A program made the translations under genes and the position numbers. The notes under the pieces were generated by a model. The model ran no database searches. It was not told where the DNA came from and was given only the letters and a program-made list of their open reading frames with translations. Below are positions 51,284 through 60,692 of a stretch of 64,000 nucleotides of DNA, in pieces. Positions within the stretch are counted from its first letter, which is position 1; each line of letters opens with the position of its first letter. Source of the DNA: G965197555 sp965197555 (GTDB lineage Bacteria; Chloroflexota; Dehalococcoidia; Lucifugimonadales; UBA3495); NCBI GenBank assembly GCA_965197555.1, contig OZ240213.1:1736001-1800000 (forward strand). The letters are read 5' to 3'.

Positions 51284-52720
51284 ATGCAAGACAAGCACCT
51301 GGAGTTGATGGGCCACTTGATGCGGCGGGCCGGCTTTGGCGCCGGACGCGACGAGTTGGCTTCCTGCGCGGCCAAAGGGTATGAGGACACCGTTGAGGAA
51401 CTGCTGCACCCGGGCCAAGAGCAGCGGATCAGCGATTACCTGGTGCGGCGCTATCATCCGGAACTATCCTCGATGATGGGCCCCCTCGCCCCTGCTGAAA
51501 ACTGGCTATACCGCATGGCGACCACCACCACTCCTTTGCAAGAGAAGATGACTCTGTTTTGGCACGGAATCTTTGCCACCGGCTACGCCAAGGTAATTCA
51601 CGGCAAGGCGCTGTCCGACCAGACCCGGATGTTCCGCCGCTACGGCATGGGTAGTTTTCGGACCCTGCTGGCGGAGCTCTCCAAAGACCCGGCCATGATC
51701 ATTTGGCTGGACAACCAGGACAACCACAAAGACGCTATTAACGAGAACTTTGGACGGGAGCTTCTGGAGCTGTTCTCCATGGGCGTGGGCAACTACACTG
51801 AGGAGGATATCAAGGAATGCGCCCGGGCTTTTACCGGGTGGACCATCGCTAACCGGACCTATATGGAACTTCGTTCCCAGCGGGACTCCGACTGGCCCTA
51901 CGGCCGGATCTCCTGGCATTTCGAGTTCAACCCGGAGGACCATGACGACGGCGAGAAGACCTTCCTTGGGGAGACGGGCCGTTTTAACGGCGAGGACATA
52001 ATCGACATCATCTGCCGCCAGCCGGCTACGGCCCGCTTCATCGCCAGGCATCTCTACAGCTTCTTCGTGGCCGACGAACCACCCGTGCCCCAGTGGCCCT
52101 ATACGCCGCCCGCCGACCCAGAGGCCATCGATACGCTGTGCCAAGCCTACTTTGATCATGACTACGACATCGCCGCGGTATTGAAGGTGCTGTTTAACGC
52201 TGAGTTCTTTAAGTCCCAGAGCGCCTGGTACACCAAGGTCAAGAGCCCGGTTGAGCTGGTTGCCGGGATACTGCGGTTGACCGGAGAGTTTGACCGGCCC
52301 CGTTATGAAATCCTGGACCGGTACAACCAGTCGTCCTATATGGGGCAAATTTTGAACAACCCACCCAGTGTAGAGGGCTGGCACCAGGGTACCGACTGGT
52401 TGGATAGCGGCACGCTGGTGGAGCGGATCAACTTTGCCAGCCAGCAGATCGGCGACACCTCCAAGCCGGGCGTTGAGGCCATGATTAACAAAATTGGGTC
52501 GGAGTGGAGCGGGGTCACCTCGCCGGATAGACTGGTCGACGCTTGCTTGGAACAGGTGGGCGCCCTGACGGTAGAGGAGGATACGCGAAAGGTATTGGTG
52601 GAATTCGCCGCCCAGGGAGCCAGCGTTCGGGACCCGGAGGGGGCGTCTGAGGCTGCCCGCCAGCACATTGCCGAGGTTTTGCAGATGGTGGCGGCAACGC
52701 AAGAATTTCAACGGTCCTAA
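51284..52720 (+). CDS. DUF1800 family protein
   Basis: 478 residues from ATG 51284 (GAGAGG site). The upstream frame runs into the tRNA-Leu gene and is not used. It has the family pattern HLMRRAGFGAGRDELASCAAKGYEDTVEELL, the central KMTLFWHGIFATGYAKV, NENFGRELLELFSMGVGNYTEEDIKECARAFTGW, and KSPVELVAGILRLTG, ending in GWHQGTDWLDSGTL. DUF1800 proteins are usually exported and encoded beside DUF1501 proteins; function unknown. Here no signal peptide is visible. The NHL-repeat and DUF1501 genes follow on the same strand. Confidence 0.88.
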   Translation: MQDKHLELMGHLMRRAGFGAGRDELASCAAKGYEDTVEELLHPGQEQRISDYLVRRYHPELSSMMGPLAPAENWLYRMATTTTPLQEKMTLFWHGIFATGYAKVIHGKALSDQTRMFRRYGMGSFRTLLAELSKDPAMIIWLDNQDNHKDAINENFGRELLELFSMGVGNYTEEDIKECARAFTGWTIANRTYMELRSQRDSDWPYGRISWHFEFNPEDHDDGEKTFLGETGRFNGEDIIDIICRQPATARFIARHLYSFFVADEPPVPQWPYTPPADPEAIDTLCQAYFDHDYDIAAVLKVLFNAEFFKSQSAWYTKVKSPVELVAGILRLTGEFDRPRYEILDRYNQSSYMGQILNNPPSVEGWHQGTDWLDSGTLVERINFASQQIGDTSKPGVEAMINKIGSEWSGVTSPDRLVDACLEQVGALTVEEDTRKVLVEFAAQGASVRDPEGASEAARQHIAEVLQMVAATQEFQRS

Positions 52721-52762
52721 GACCGGCATCAACCGAAGACGATTGGCGGCGCTGAGGGAACA

Positions 52763-53788
52763 ATGAGCACTCAATCCGTTGGCACGAAACCGGCGTTTTT
52801 GATCTACGACCGCACCATGGGCATGACGGTTATGGAGGGACGCGGCTTCTACTATCCGGTCGACACCGCTATTGGTAAAGACGACAGGATGTACGTTATC
52901 AGCCGCAGCAAAGAGGAGACTACCCGGGGTATTCGCGTCACTATGTGTGACGTCGACAGCGGGTATTTCGGCAACTTTGGTGGCTACGGCCGCGACGGGG
53001 GCCAGTTCGTCTGGCCGGCTTGCGGTACCGTAGACAGTGAGGGGCGGTTCTTTATCAGCGATGAAAAGCTGAACCGGATCACGGCCTACGACGAGTCCGG
53101 CGTCTACCTGTTTCATTGGGGGTCTTACGGCCCCAAGGAAGGGGAATTGGACACCCCGGCTGGTCTGGCCTTCGATAGCCAGGACAACCTGTTTGTCGCC
53201 GACACCTATAATAACCGGGTGCAGAAATTCACCGCCGCCGGCCGGTTCTTGTCGGCTTGCGGTGATGAAGGAGAGCAACGCCTCAGCCTGCCCTGGGGGT
53301 TGACGACCGATCACCAGGACAACGTATACGTGGCTGATTTTGGCAACGATTGCATCAAGAAGTTCTCTTCCCAGGGTGAGCTTCTCGCCGTCTTCGGGTC
53401 CTCAGGAGATGGGGACGGGGAGTTCCGCCGCCCGGCGTCCGTTGCTGTCGACCGGGAGGGTTACATCTACGTGGCCGACTGGGGTAACGAAAGAGTCCAA
53501 GTGCTGGACTCCCAGGGCGGCTTTGTAATGCAGTTGCGGGGCGAAGCCACTCTGTCCAAGTGGGCCGAGAACTTTCTGAGCATCAACGTAGAGGAGGCTA
53601 CGGCCCGCGCCACCGCTAACCTGGAGCCCGAAGTCGACTATTTCGTGGCCGACCCCCATGAGGAGTCCTCCCACATCGAAAAGCTGTTTTGGTCTCCGGT
53701 CTCCGTCAAACTGGACAGCCAGGAAAGGCTTTACGTTACTGAGACCAGCCGCCACCGAGTTCAAGTGTACCGGCGCAGCGGGGAGTAA
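52763..53788 (+). CDS. NHL-repeat six-bladed beta-propeller protein
   Basis: 341 residues with repeated NHL blades: GQFVWPACGTVDSEGRFFISDEKLNRITAYD, GELDTPAGLAFDSQDNLFVADTYNNRVQKF, SLPWGLTTDHQDNVYVADFGNDCIKKF, and GEFRRPASVAVDREGYIYVADWGNERVQVL. There is no signal peptide. NHL propellers bind ligands or, in some families, catalyse lyase or lactonase reactions; none of those catalytic sets is evident. It lies 42 bases after DUF1800 and 110 before DUF1501, so the three genes probably work together. Confidence 0.85.
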   Translation: MSTQSVGTKPAFLIYDRTMGMTVMEGRGFYYPVDTAIGKDDRMYVISRSKEETTRGIRVTMCDVDSGYFGNFGGYGRDGGQFVWPACGTVDSEGRFFISDEKLNRITAYDESGVYLFHWGSYGPKEGELDTPAGLAFDSQDNLFVADTYNNRVQKFTAAGRFLSACGDEGEQRLSLPWGLTTDHQDNVYVADFGNDCIKKFSSQGELLAVFGSSGDGDGEFRRPASVAVDREGYIYVADWGNERVQVLDSQGGFVMQLRGEATLSKWAENFLSINVEEATARATANLEPEVDYFVADPHEESSHIEKLFWSPVSVKLDSQERLYVTETSRHRVQVYRRSGE

Positions 53789-53898
53789 AATATCATCCAT
53801 ATTGGGCCCAAGTGAAAGACTGGAACAGGTTGGGTTAGGGAGCGCCCTGCGCGGTTATAGAGAGACACACCAGCAACTCTAATCGAAGGAGCAATACT

Positions 53899-55032
53899 AT
53901 GGTTTCTACCAAGAGGGAGCGGGCATTGGTTGTGATTGAGCTGGCTGGGGGCAACGACGCCTTGAATACCCTGATCCCCTACAATAGCGGACTCTATTAC
54001 GACAACCGCCCGGGCATCGGCATACCCCAGAATGAAGTGCTCCCCATCGATGGAGAGTTGGCGTTCAACCCCAACATGTCGCCGGTGAAAGCCTTCTGGG
54101 ACCAAGGCAAGCTGGCAGTAATCTCGGGCATTGGCTATCCTCAACCCAACCGGTCCCATTTCCGGTCTCGGGATATTTGGTACACGGCCGAGCCGGAAAC
54201 TATAGGCACGCAAGGTTGGCTGGGCGCAGCTATCAGGGACTTGGACCCCGCCGGGGATAATGTGTTGACGGCAGTGAACTTCGGCCGCGGCCTTCCCCGG
54301 GCGCTGGTAGCCAAGGGGGCGCCGGTGGCATCGGTAGGTAACTTGGAGACCTACGGTCTGCTGCCCGACGTCAGGGACGATCTGGTGCGGCATCATGCCC
54401 TGGACGCTTTGAGCCGAATGTATGGCCCTGACGGGGGCCGCGATATTGTCGCCCAAGTGCTTAGCGAGAACGGGGCCCAGGCTTTGATGGGCGCCGATAT
54501 CTTGAGGACGGCGCCGGCCCAGTATTCCTCCAGCGTCGAGTACACCGATACGCCGATCTCCCAGAGCTTGAAGGGCGCGGCCCAAGTGATGACCGCTGGT
54601 CTGGGCACCCGCATCCTATACGCGCAGCACGGAAGCTTCGACACCCATAGCAATGAGTTGCAATCCCATGCCAAACTCTGGCAGGACGTCTCGACCGCCA
54701 TAAGCGACTTCACCGAGGACCTGAAAGAACATAATTTGTTCGACGATACCTTGATCCTGGTCTGGTCCGAGTTCGGCCGGCGGGTCCGGGACAACGGCAC
54801 CGGCTGCGATCACGGCTCCGGAGGCGTCGCTTTCGTCATCGGAGGTCCGGTGCAGGGCGGAGTGTACGGCCAGTACCCGTCCCTCCAAGAGAGCGACTTG
54901 TCTGAGGGCGACCTCCATTACACCAACGACTTCCGGTCCACCTACGCTACGATCCTCGACCGGTGGCTTGGGCTGGACCCCGATCCCATCGTAAACGGCC
55001 AATTTGAACAGTTCGACTTTATTGAAAGGTAA
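53899..55032 (+). CDS. DUF1501 family protein
   Basis: 377 residues: ALVVIELAGGNDALNTLIPY, NRSHFRSRDIWYTAEP, GTRILYAQHGSFDTHSNE, ILVWSEFGRRVRDNGTGCDHGSGG, and YATILDRWLGLDP. This sulfatase/alkaline-phosphatase-like fold normally carries an N-terminal Tat signal; this copy starts directly at the first strand and has none. AAGGAGCA precedes ATG 53899. It completes the DUF1800-NHL-DUF1501 cluster. A 13-base tandem repeat begins at its stop codon. Confidence 0.88.
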   Translation: MVSTKRERALVVIELAGGNDALNTLIPYNSGLYYDNRPGIGIPQNEVLPIDGELAFNPNMSPVKAFWDQGKLAVISGIGYPQPNRSHFRSRDIWYTAEPETIGTQGWLGAAIRDLDPAGDNVLTAVNFGRGLPRALVAKGAPVASVGNLETYGLLPDVRDDLVRHHALDALSRMYGPDGGRDIVAQVLSENGAQALMGADILRTAPAQYSSSVEYTDTPISQSLKGAAQVMTAGLGTRILYAQHGSFDTHSNELQSHAKLWQDVSTAISDFTEDLKEHNLFDDTLILVWSEFGRRVRDNGTGCDHGSGGVAFVIGGPVQGGVYGQYPSLQESDLSEGDLHYTNDFRSTYATILDRWLGLDPDPIVNGQFEQFDFIER

Positions 55033-55080
55033 CCGGGAACGATAACCGGGAACGATAACCGGGAACGATAACCGGGAACG
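55030..55080 (+). repeat. Four tandem copies of a 13-base unit
   Basis: The unit TAACCGGGAACGA occurs three times exactly, plus a fourth copy lacking the last base. The first copy supplies the TAA stop of the DUF1501 gene. Looks like recent slippage expansion. Confidence 0.9.
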
Positions 55081-55122
55081 CATGACCTCGGCGACGCCCG
55101 AGGTTAACAACGGTTTCTCACT

Positions 55123-55323
55123 TTAGGCGCTTGTAGCAGGGGACCAGTTGTAGATCTTGGCGAGGGCGCCGCCCATGAGGGCGGAACGCTCTGCGTCCGA
55201 GAGCTGGTCGGTGACGCGGAATGCCTCGACGCCCTGCTCGTAGGTCAAAAGCCTAACTGCCCGGGTCCAGTCTGTGCCCCACATGCAACGATCAAGACCG
55301 AAGGTGTGCCCGTCTTGGGACAT
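55123..55323 (-). pseudogene. 3' fragment of an amidohydrolase gene (duplicate)
   Basis: 66 codons whose last 59 match the C-terminus of the amidohydrolase at 59673-60527 (FGLDRCMWGTDWTRAVRLL ... KIYNWSPATSA). At DNA level about 55124-55308 and 59674-59858 differ at roughly 14 of 185 positions by eye. The fragment begins at an ATG three bases past the stop of the restriction-modification gene and lacks most of the barrel and the metal-binding N-terminus, so it cannot be an active enzyme. Confidence 0.85.
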
Positions 55324-55325
55324 GT

Positions 55326-58300
55326 CTACAGGGCTACCGTTGTCTCAGTGTCGCCGACGGCCAGGGCGTTCATGTAGGCGAGGACCATGTCCTTGGTACG
55401 GTACTTCTTGAACGCTTTTATGTCTTGGCGGCGGACAATGGGGAAGGTGTCCATCACGTAGGCGGCGTCTTCCCTGGACAGCCCATAGAGGTGGAAATAG
55501 AGGGCGTCCAAGCGAGCGCGCAGGTGACGGCGCTCTTCATCGTTCCAGATGAAGGGCGGGCCGTCGTAGCCCAGGTCTTTTGCGAAGGGCGCCATGTCAT
55601 GGGAGGTGTAGGTGAGGCGGAGCACGTGGTCCTGGACCAGCTCGCGAGCGGTAGTGTTGCCGAACTGGCGGTCGTAGCCGCCGGGTGCGATTACAGGAAG
55701 TTGCTCCACGGTGTACCAGTCAAGATGAGTCGACTGAACCTTGTGCCGGGAGACGTAGTCTAGGCAGAAGCTATTTAGGTTGGCCACGACACGTGCCGCT
55801 GACTCTGCGCCGAACTGACCGTCAAGGGGTAGCAGGACGGGCAACGGGTCTCCGCACCCAACTTGCGGGATGATTGCCGCAATGGCTGTTCTAACATCGG
55901 TTGATCTTGCTATGCGACGGAAGGCTAGAAGATACCCTGGATTGTCAGGCAAAGCCTCCTCTACCTCAGTGGCCGGCACCCAGTATTGACTACGAGGCAG
56001 GAACTCGGGGTCTGCGTGCTGCGCCTCAGTTACTTCCTCACTCAGATATGGGTTGTGTATGTTGTCGGGATTCACGCGTACGGAATTGGCCCGGTGGTCG
56101 AACTGATGAATCATGCGGCCCTGATACAACGGCAGAAACAGGTCATCCCCTTTTTTCCAGCGGTTGCCATCGACTGGGTAAAAGCCCCCGGCTTCCAGCT
56201 GGGTCACTGTGCGGAACAAGTTGGAGTCGGAGGTCATGTTAAAGAGGCCTTGCATGAACTTGATCGGCCACGCTCTGATAACCTTCCCTTCGGAGTGGTC
56301 CACTAGCACGGGATGTCGCTCGTAGATGAATCGGGTGATCTCCGCATCCCGCCTGGTGCGGAAGATAGGGGCAGTGCTGGTGTTGGGGTTCACCCGAGCG
56401 AAGTCATCCGGCGCCAAGGGGAAACAACGGTCAGGGTCCTTAATGGTATCGATGTCATGGAGGAAGAAGGCGCACTCGGTCTCCTGGGACCACCTCTCCT
56501 CCCCGCCAAAGATAAGGGCGCAGAATTTGAAAGAGGCGTGAACGTCTTTGAAGAAAATCTTCTTGTTCTCAAAGTCGAAGAGCCCGGCGAGGCGTCCGCT
56601 TGTGGAGACGGACTTGAAGAACTCGGCGGCGCTCTTGTCGGCGTAGATGCCGGATGGTGTAAGCAGCCCCACGATCCCGTCCGGCTTAACGAGATTCATG
56701 GCGCGCTCTACGAACAGCGAGTAGAGATTGATGCGGCCGGATCTAGACAACGGGTAGTTTCCGCTTGAGCGCACGAAGGCACGCATGGTGTCGGCATGTT
56801 GCTGCACAGACAGATATTCTCCGGCAAGTGGATCATTCTGTAATATGAGTTGCCTTATCAGCCTTTGACGACTCGCCCCTGTGGGAGCACTGACTACATC
56901 CGCATTGCGGAATGCAAACCATTCGACCTCTGGCTGTTCGATGTAATCCCAGGGTGGATTGCCAATGACTGCGTCGAACCCGCCCTCTGGACGAACGTCC
57001 TGCCATCCGCGCCAGACACCCGGGAATGCAGCCTGCCAGTGCAGGAATCCTTGACGGTCTGCGATGGACCTGGAATTACTCCATAGGGACTCAAACGCCG
57101 GCCAGGAGCCCTCTTGGTCACTGGGCGGCCCGGCATCGAGAGAGTGAGGTCCCTTGGCCAAGAGCGCGTAGGCGTTCGTGGGCTGTTGGCTCAAGGCATC
57201 CATTAGGGAGGACTCGAAGGCGGTCCTCTCCTTCTGCTTCATTCCTGCGGTCAGCCACTGCATCCCGGTCAGGAAATCAAGAAGGCCTCGCAGGTCAGCG
57301 GTGGTGTTTTCTACTCCTCGGAACAGAGAGGCCGACTCCTGGACCTCGGCGACGTCGGCGTCGGACATCTCCTCGATGCGCTGCATTCCCATAGTGGCGG
57401 CTTCGGCTCCGGCAATGGCGGAGCTGGCAAACAGTCCGCCGAGGCGGTTTAGCTCCTTGGTGGCCTCCAACACGCGGAGGCCGACCAGCGAGTCTCCGTA
57501 ACGCAGGTGATGGTCCAGGAAGGACAGCGGTGCGCCGACGGTGAAGCTGTGCAGCCACAGCGACACCTTGGCCAGCTCCACGGTCAATGGATTCTTGTCC
57601 ACGCCGTAGATGCACCGCTTTAGGACCATACGCCGGACGATGGCTTGGTCAGTTAGCTGCGCCTCGTCCATCACCCAGTCCGAATCTTTGGCCCGTTGGA
57701 GGATATCTCTTCGAATCTCCGCAACACGCTCCACCAGTGGAGAGGCGTATTCTCCGTCAAGCCACTCTGGGACTGCCGGTACATATTCGACCAGCTCGGC
57801 GATGTAGTCCGAGAGGAAGTCGACTGCTGTTACCAAGAAGTGGCCACTCCCCATGGCAGGGTCCAGGACCCTTAGCTCCAACACCGCTTCAGCCGGGTCG
57901 AGCTTGCGCAGCTCAGCTTCCCTATCGGCCTTGGGCCGGCGATCGTTTTTTAACTCAGCAGCCCTCTCCTCGAAGGCCTTTAGGCGCTCCTCCGCGAGGG
58001 GCTTCAGGGTGCGGTCGACGATGAGGTCTACCAGCTCCTGGGGAGTAAAGAAGCTGCCGCTGTCCTTGCGTGCGTACGGGTTGGGACGGATGGTGATATT
58101 TCGATTTCCGTCCAGCACCGGTTCACGCTCCAGAAGACGCTCATAGATTGAGCCGAGCTGCTGGACGGACATATCTCGATAGTTGACGAAGCGCCGTCCC
58201 TCGGCAGTTTCGGCGTGGCTCAGGTCATAAATGATTTCGGCGACAGTGCTATCCGCAAGATGGGCCGCCTGCAGTAGCGGCGCGGCTTCGGGAGCAAAAA

Positions 58301-59366
58301 GCCCGCCGTTGTAGGGAGGCAGGCCTATGGACTCGTCGCCCTGATCGATCTGGCGGAACAGCGTCATCAGATGGTCGTAGTAGCTGGAGGCACTAGTTGA
58401 AAAGGACCCACCGCTGTGCATCCTGCTGGCGATGTGGTCCCTTATGGGTTTTCGCAGACCGTAGTCTTCGTAGCGTGGGTCATTCACCGGGAGCAGCCCT
58501 CTGTCCTCGGCGTAGAGCAAGAAAAGCAAGCGGTAAAGGAAGATCAGGGCTGCGTGTCGCACGAGCGGCAAGTCCCCTCCGGTGGGGTCGGCCAAAGCCT
58601 GGACCAGCTTGGGGAAGACCCTCTCGAAGACTACGCTCGACAAGTCTTGAGCCACCTGCTCTTCGTACCGTCGCCCCTGGGCCAACGCTGTCTCCAGGAA
58701 ACTGGTCGTGGCGCCCTGCTGGGGTGTAAAGGAATCGCGCCGGAATAGAAGATAGAACAGGCGCAGGTTTTCCTCCTCACCAGGCTTGAGCAGTTCCTCG
58801 ATGTCGACTTCGAAATAGCCGGTGGCCCGAGGGCGGGCGCGGTAGTCGTAGAGACGCCACACACCACCGCTGGTCAATATCCCCCACCGAATACGGCTGT
58901 CCGAAACGATGTCGGCTGTAGACAGATACCGCAATATCTGGCCGTGAGGGCTGCTGGCCTGGACCTTGTCGCTCTTGTCACGGGCGTCCAAGGGCAGACC
59001 GAATCGCTTGCTTTCTTCGATTACCAAGGCATCTTGGAAACGTTGCTCAGCGGTGGGCCTGCCGGCGGCGTGTGCCTTGGATGTGGCATCTGAGAAGAGG
59101 AGGTAATCTGGGATGTCCTCGTTGCGGGTTGTTCCTTGCTGGGGAAGATAATCGGCCCATCCAAGCAGCTCCAGGATTGGCCTAATTATCTCCTGCTCGG
59201 TGACGGCTTCATTCGGGTCTGCCGAGTGGCTCAGGGCATCGTAGCGCAGACGTATACCTTCGCAGAAGGCAACGAACTTCCCAGGGTGGGACACAGAGTC
59301 CTTCCACTCAGGTGTGGCCTTTATGCCTTCCGTAAGGAAGTAGTTGGTGAAAAGCTGGGCTGTCAT
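55326..59366 (-). CDS. Type IIG-like restriction-modification enzyme (Eco57I/PglX-type methylase)
   Basis: A 1,346-residue single polypeptide. The N-terminal part carries a PD-(D/E)XK-like nuclease pattern (Pro86-Asp87, then Glu118-Ser-Lys120 in VIEESK). The middle holds an N6-adenine methyltransferase: GSFFTP (437-442), motif I LDPAMGSGHF (501-510) and motif IV IGNPPWDY (801-808). The rest is a target-recognition/C-terminal region. Type IIG enzymes methylate and cut with one chain. BREX PglX methylases look similar but lack a nuclease and come with brxABC/pglZ genes, none of which is here. It is flanked by the duplicated amidohydrolase fragment and the intact gene. Confidence 0.85.
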   Translation of the reverse strand: MTAQLFTNYFLTEGIKATPEWKDSVSHPGKFVAFCEGIRLRYDALSHSADPNEAVTEQEIIRPILELLGWADYLPQQGTTRNEDIPDYLLFSDATSKAHAAGRPTAEQRFQDALVIEESKRFGLPLDARDKSDKVQASSPHGQILRYLSTADIVSDSRIRWGILTSGGVWRLYDYRARPRATGYFEVDIEELLKPGEEENLRLFYLLFRRDSFTPQQGATTSFLETALAQGRRYEEQVAQDLSSVVFERVFPKLVQALADPTGGDLPLVRHAALIFLYRLLFLLYAEDRGLLPVNDPRYEDYGLRKPIRDHIASRMHSGGSFSTSASSYYDHLMTLFRQIDQGDESIGLPPYNGGLFAPEAAPLLQAAHLADSTVAEIIYDLSHAETAEGRRFVNYRDMSVQQLGSIYERLLEREPVLDGNRNITIRPNPYARKDSGSFFTPQELVDLIVDRTLKPLAEERLKAFEERAAELKNDRRPKADREAELRKLDPAEAVLELRVLDPAMGSGHFLVTAVDFLSDYIAELVEYVPAVPEWLDGEYASPLVERVAEIRRDILQRAKDSDWVMDEAQLTDQAIVRRMVLKRCIYGVDKNPLTVELAKVSLWLHSFTVGAPLSFLDHHLRYGDSLVGLRVLEATKELNRLGGLFASSAIAGAEAATMGMQRIEEMSDADVAEVQESASLFRGVENTTADLRGLLDFLTGMQWLTAGMKQKERTAFESSLMDALSQQPTNAYALLAKGPHSLDAGPPSDQEGSWPAFESLWSNSRSIADRQGFLHWQAAFPGVWRGWQDVRPEGGFDAVIGNPPWDYIEQPEVEWFAFRNADVVSAPTGASRQRLIRQLILQNDPLAGEYLSVQQHADTMRAFVRSSGNYPLSRSGRINLYSLFVERAMNLVKPDGIVGLLTPSGIYADKSAAEFFKSVSTSGRLAGLFDFENKKIFFKDVHASFKFCALIFGGEERWSQETECAFFLHDIDTIKDPDRCFPLAPDDFARVNPNTSTAPIFRTRRDAEITRFIYERHPVLVDHSEGKVIRAWPIKFMQGLFNMTSDSNLFRTVTQLEAGGFYPVDGNRWKKGDDLFLPLYQGRMIHQFDHRANSVRVNPDNIHNPYLSEEVTEAQHADPEFLPRSQYWVPATEVEEALPDNPGYLLAFRRIARSTDVRTAIAAIIPQVGCGDPLPVLLPLDGQFGAESAARVVANLNSFCLDYVSRHKVQSTHLDWYTVEQLPVIAPGGYDRQFGNTTARELVQDHVLRLTYTSHDMAPFAKDLGYDGPPFIWNDEERRHLRARLDALYFHLYGLSREDAAYVMDTFPIVRRQDIKAFKKYRTKDMVLAYMNALAVGDTETTVAL

Positions 59367-59672
59367 GTCAGCAGCCGTCCAGTACGCTGGTCCTGCCTAT
59401 TTTGTTCCCCATTGTGCCTCTCTTCTCTCCCGTAAGGACTCTCATAGCGATTCTACGTACACCAGAGTGAGCCTCACGAATCGACTTCGGCTACCCTATG
59501 GACGTCGCGCGTGGCATTGAGGTCCCGGGGGTGAACTACGGTTTGGCTTTCCGCTTCCTCCATAGGTAGCACCCGGTCCGCCAGGGTGCTGGCGGCGGCT
59601 ACGGGCAAGGAGGCCGCTAGGTGGGACTTGTCCCATCGGCGGCCTTCGAGTTTAGGGTCCGGGATTGCCAGT
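59367..59672. other. Intergenic region upstream of the restriction-modification gene
   Basis: 306 bases. A minus-strand frame ends at 59474 and its last 60 codons (LEGRRWDKSHLAASLPVAA... and HPRDLNATRDVHRV) have protein-like composition, yet it has no start of its own and runs antisense-framed into the amidohydrolase gene. It may be the tail of a destroyed gene. No other element was recognised. Confidence 0.3.
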
Positions 59673-60527
59673 CTAGGCACTTGTAGCAGGGGACCAGTTG
59701 TAGATCTTTGAGAGGGTGCCGCCCATGAGGGTGGAACGCTCTGCATCCGAGAGCCGGTCAGTGACGCGGAATGCCTCGACGCCCTGCTCGTAGGTCAAAA
59801 GCCGCACTGCCCGGGTCCAGTCTGTGCCCCACATGCATCGGTCAAGACCGAAGGCGTGGAATACCTGGCCCAGAGGCTCCCAGATGTCGGGGTAGGGGAA
59901 GGGCTGATGGGACAGGGTACAGGCGCCTGATATCTTGATGGCAACGTTGTCGAGCTCCGCCGCCGCGAGCACATTGGCTAAATCGGCAAAGGGTTCCGGT
60001 GGCGCGGGAGGCTCGAAGGGCTGGGCCAGACCCACGTGATCGATGACCACCTGGGTATCCGGATTGCGTCGCGCCAGCTCACATAAGAGGGGCAGCTTGC
60101 CGGAAGACATAACATTCACCGGAACGCTAGCTCGGGCACAAGCGGCGAATATTTGGTTGAGGCCCGGATGGTCCGCTTCGTATTCTTGGTTCGCAAGCAT
60201 GACGCGGACGCCGACCACACCGGTAGTTGCGGTCCACTCAGCGATCTCGTCAGCGACTGATTCCGACTGGGGATCGAAGGGCCTGATGAGGCCGAACCGG
60301 TCCGGATGTTTTGCGTATACCTCGAGGGCATAGCTGGCATCGTAGCGATAGAGAGAGAAGGGTGAAATCAGTATAGCCCCGTCGACGCCGACTGCGTCCA
60401 TCGCCGCCACCATATCGTCGCCGGTGACCTCATCCGGACCGGTCAAGAATCCGGCCCAAGGACGTTCAGGACCGTTTCGCTCGTAGGCGTGTACTTGGCA
60501 GTCGATTGTGGAAGTCTGAGTTGCCAT
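59673..60527 (-). CDS. Amidohydrolase family 2 (TIM-barrel) protein
   Basis: 284 residues from ATG 60527 (AGGAGG site). COG3618/amidohydrolase-2 pattern: IDCQVHAYERNGP at the N-terminus, DRFGLIRPFDP, GVVGVRVMLANQ, VVIDHVGLAQPF, NVAIKISGACTL and DRCMWGTDWTRAV. The usual first metal motif H-x-H reads Q-V-H, so one ligand is missing; the His of IDHVG and the Asp of GTDW are present. Likely acts on a lactone or carboxylated substrate. The final quarter is duplicated at 55123-55323, beyond the restriction-modification gene. Confidence 0.85.
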   Translation of the reverse strand: MATQTSTIDCQVHAYERNGPERPWAGFLTGPDEVTGDDMVAAMDAVGVDGAILISPFSLYRYDASYALEVYAKHPDRFGLIRPFDPQSESVADEIAEWTATTGVVGVRVMLANQEYEADHPGLNQIFAACARASVPVNVMSSGKLPLLCELARRNPDTQVVIDHVGLAQPFEPPAPPEPFADLANVLAAAELDNVAIKISGACTLSHQPFPYPDIWEPLGQVFHAFGLDRCMWGTDWTRAVRLLTYEQGVEAFRVTDRLSDAERSTLMGGTLSKIYNWSPATSA

Positions 60528-60692
60528 CTTCTTGGCCCTCCTAATTGATAGATGTAAGGTTGGTGTGCGTGACGTCTGAGTTGGACTCGGATTTCCTGAC
60601 AAGCATCCAGGTAGGGTTCTACTCCCAAGCTCCCCGGAGTTGTGGTGTGAGATACGTTAGTTTACACCTGAACCGGGCTTGGAGGGGCAGGC

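Noticed and set aside
53761..54585. Long minus-strand frames inside DUF1800/DUF1501 and other genes
   Set aside because: They are shadows of strongly biased coding sequence on the opposite strand and match no family.
55326..59366. BREX system built around a PglX methylase
   Set aside because: No brxA/B/C, pglZ or brxL gene nearby, and the N-terminus has a nuclease-like motif, so type IIG fits better.
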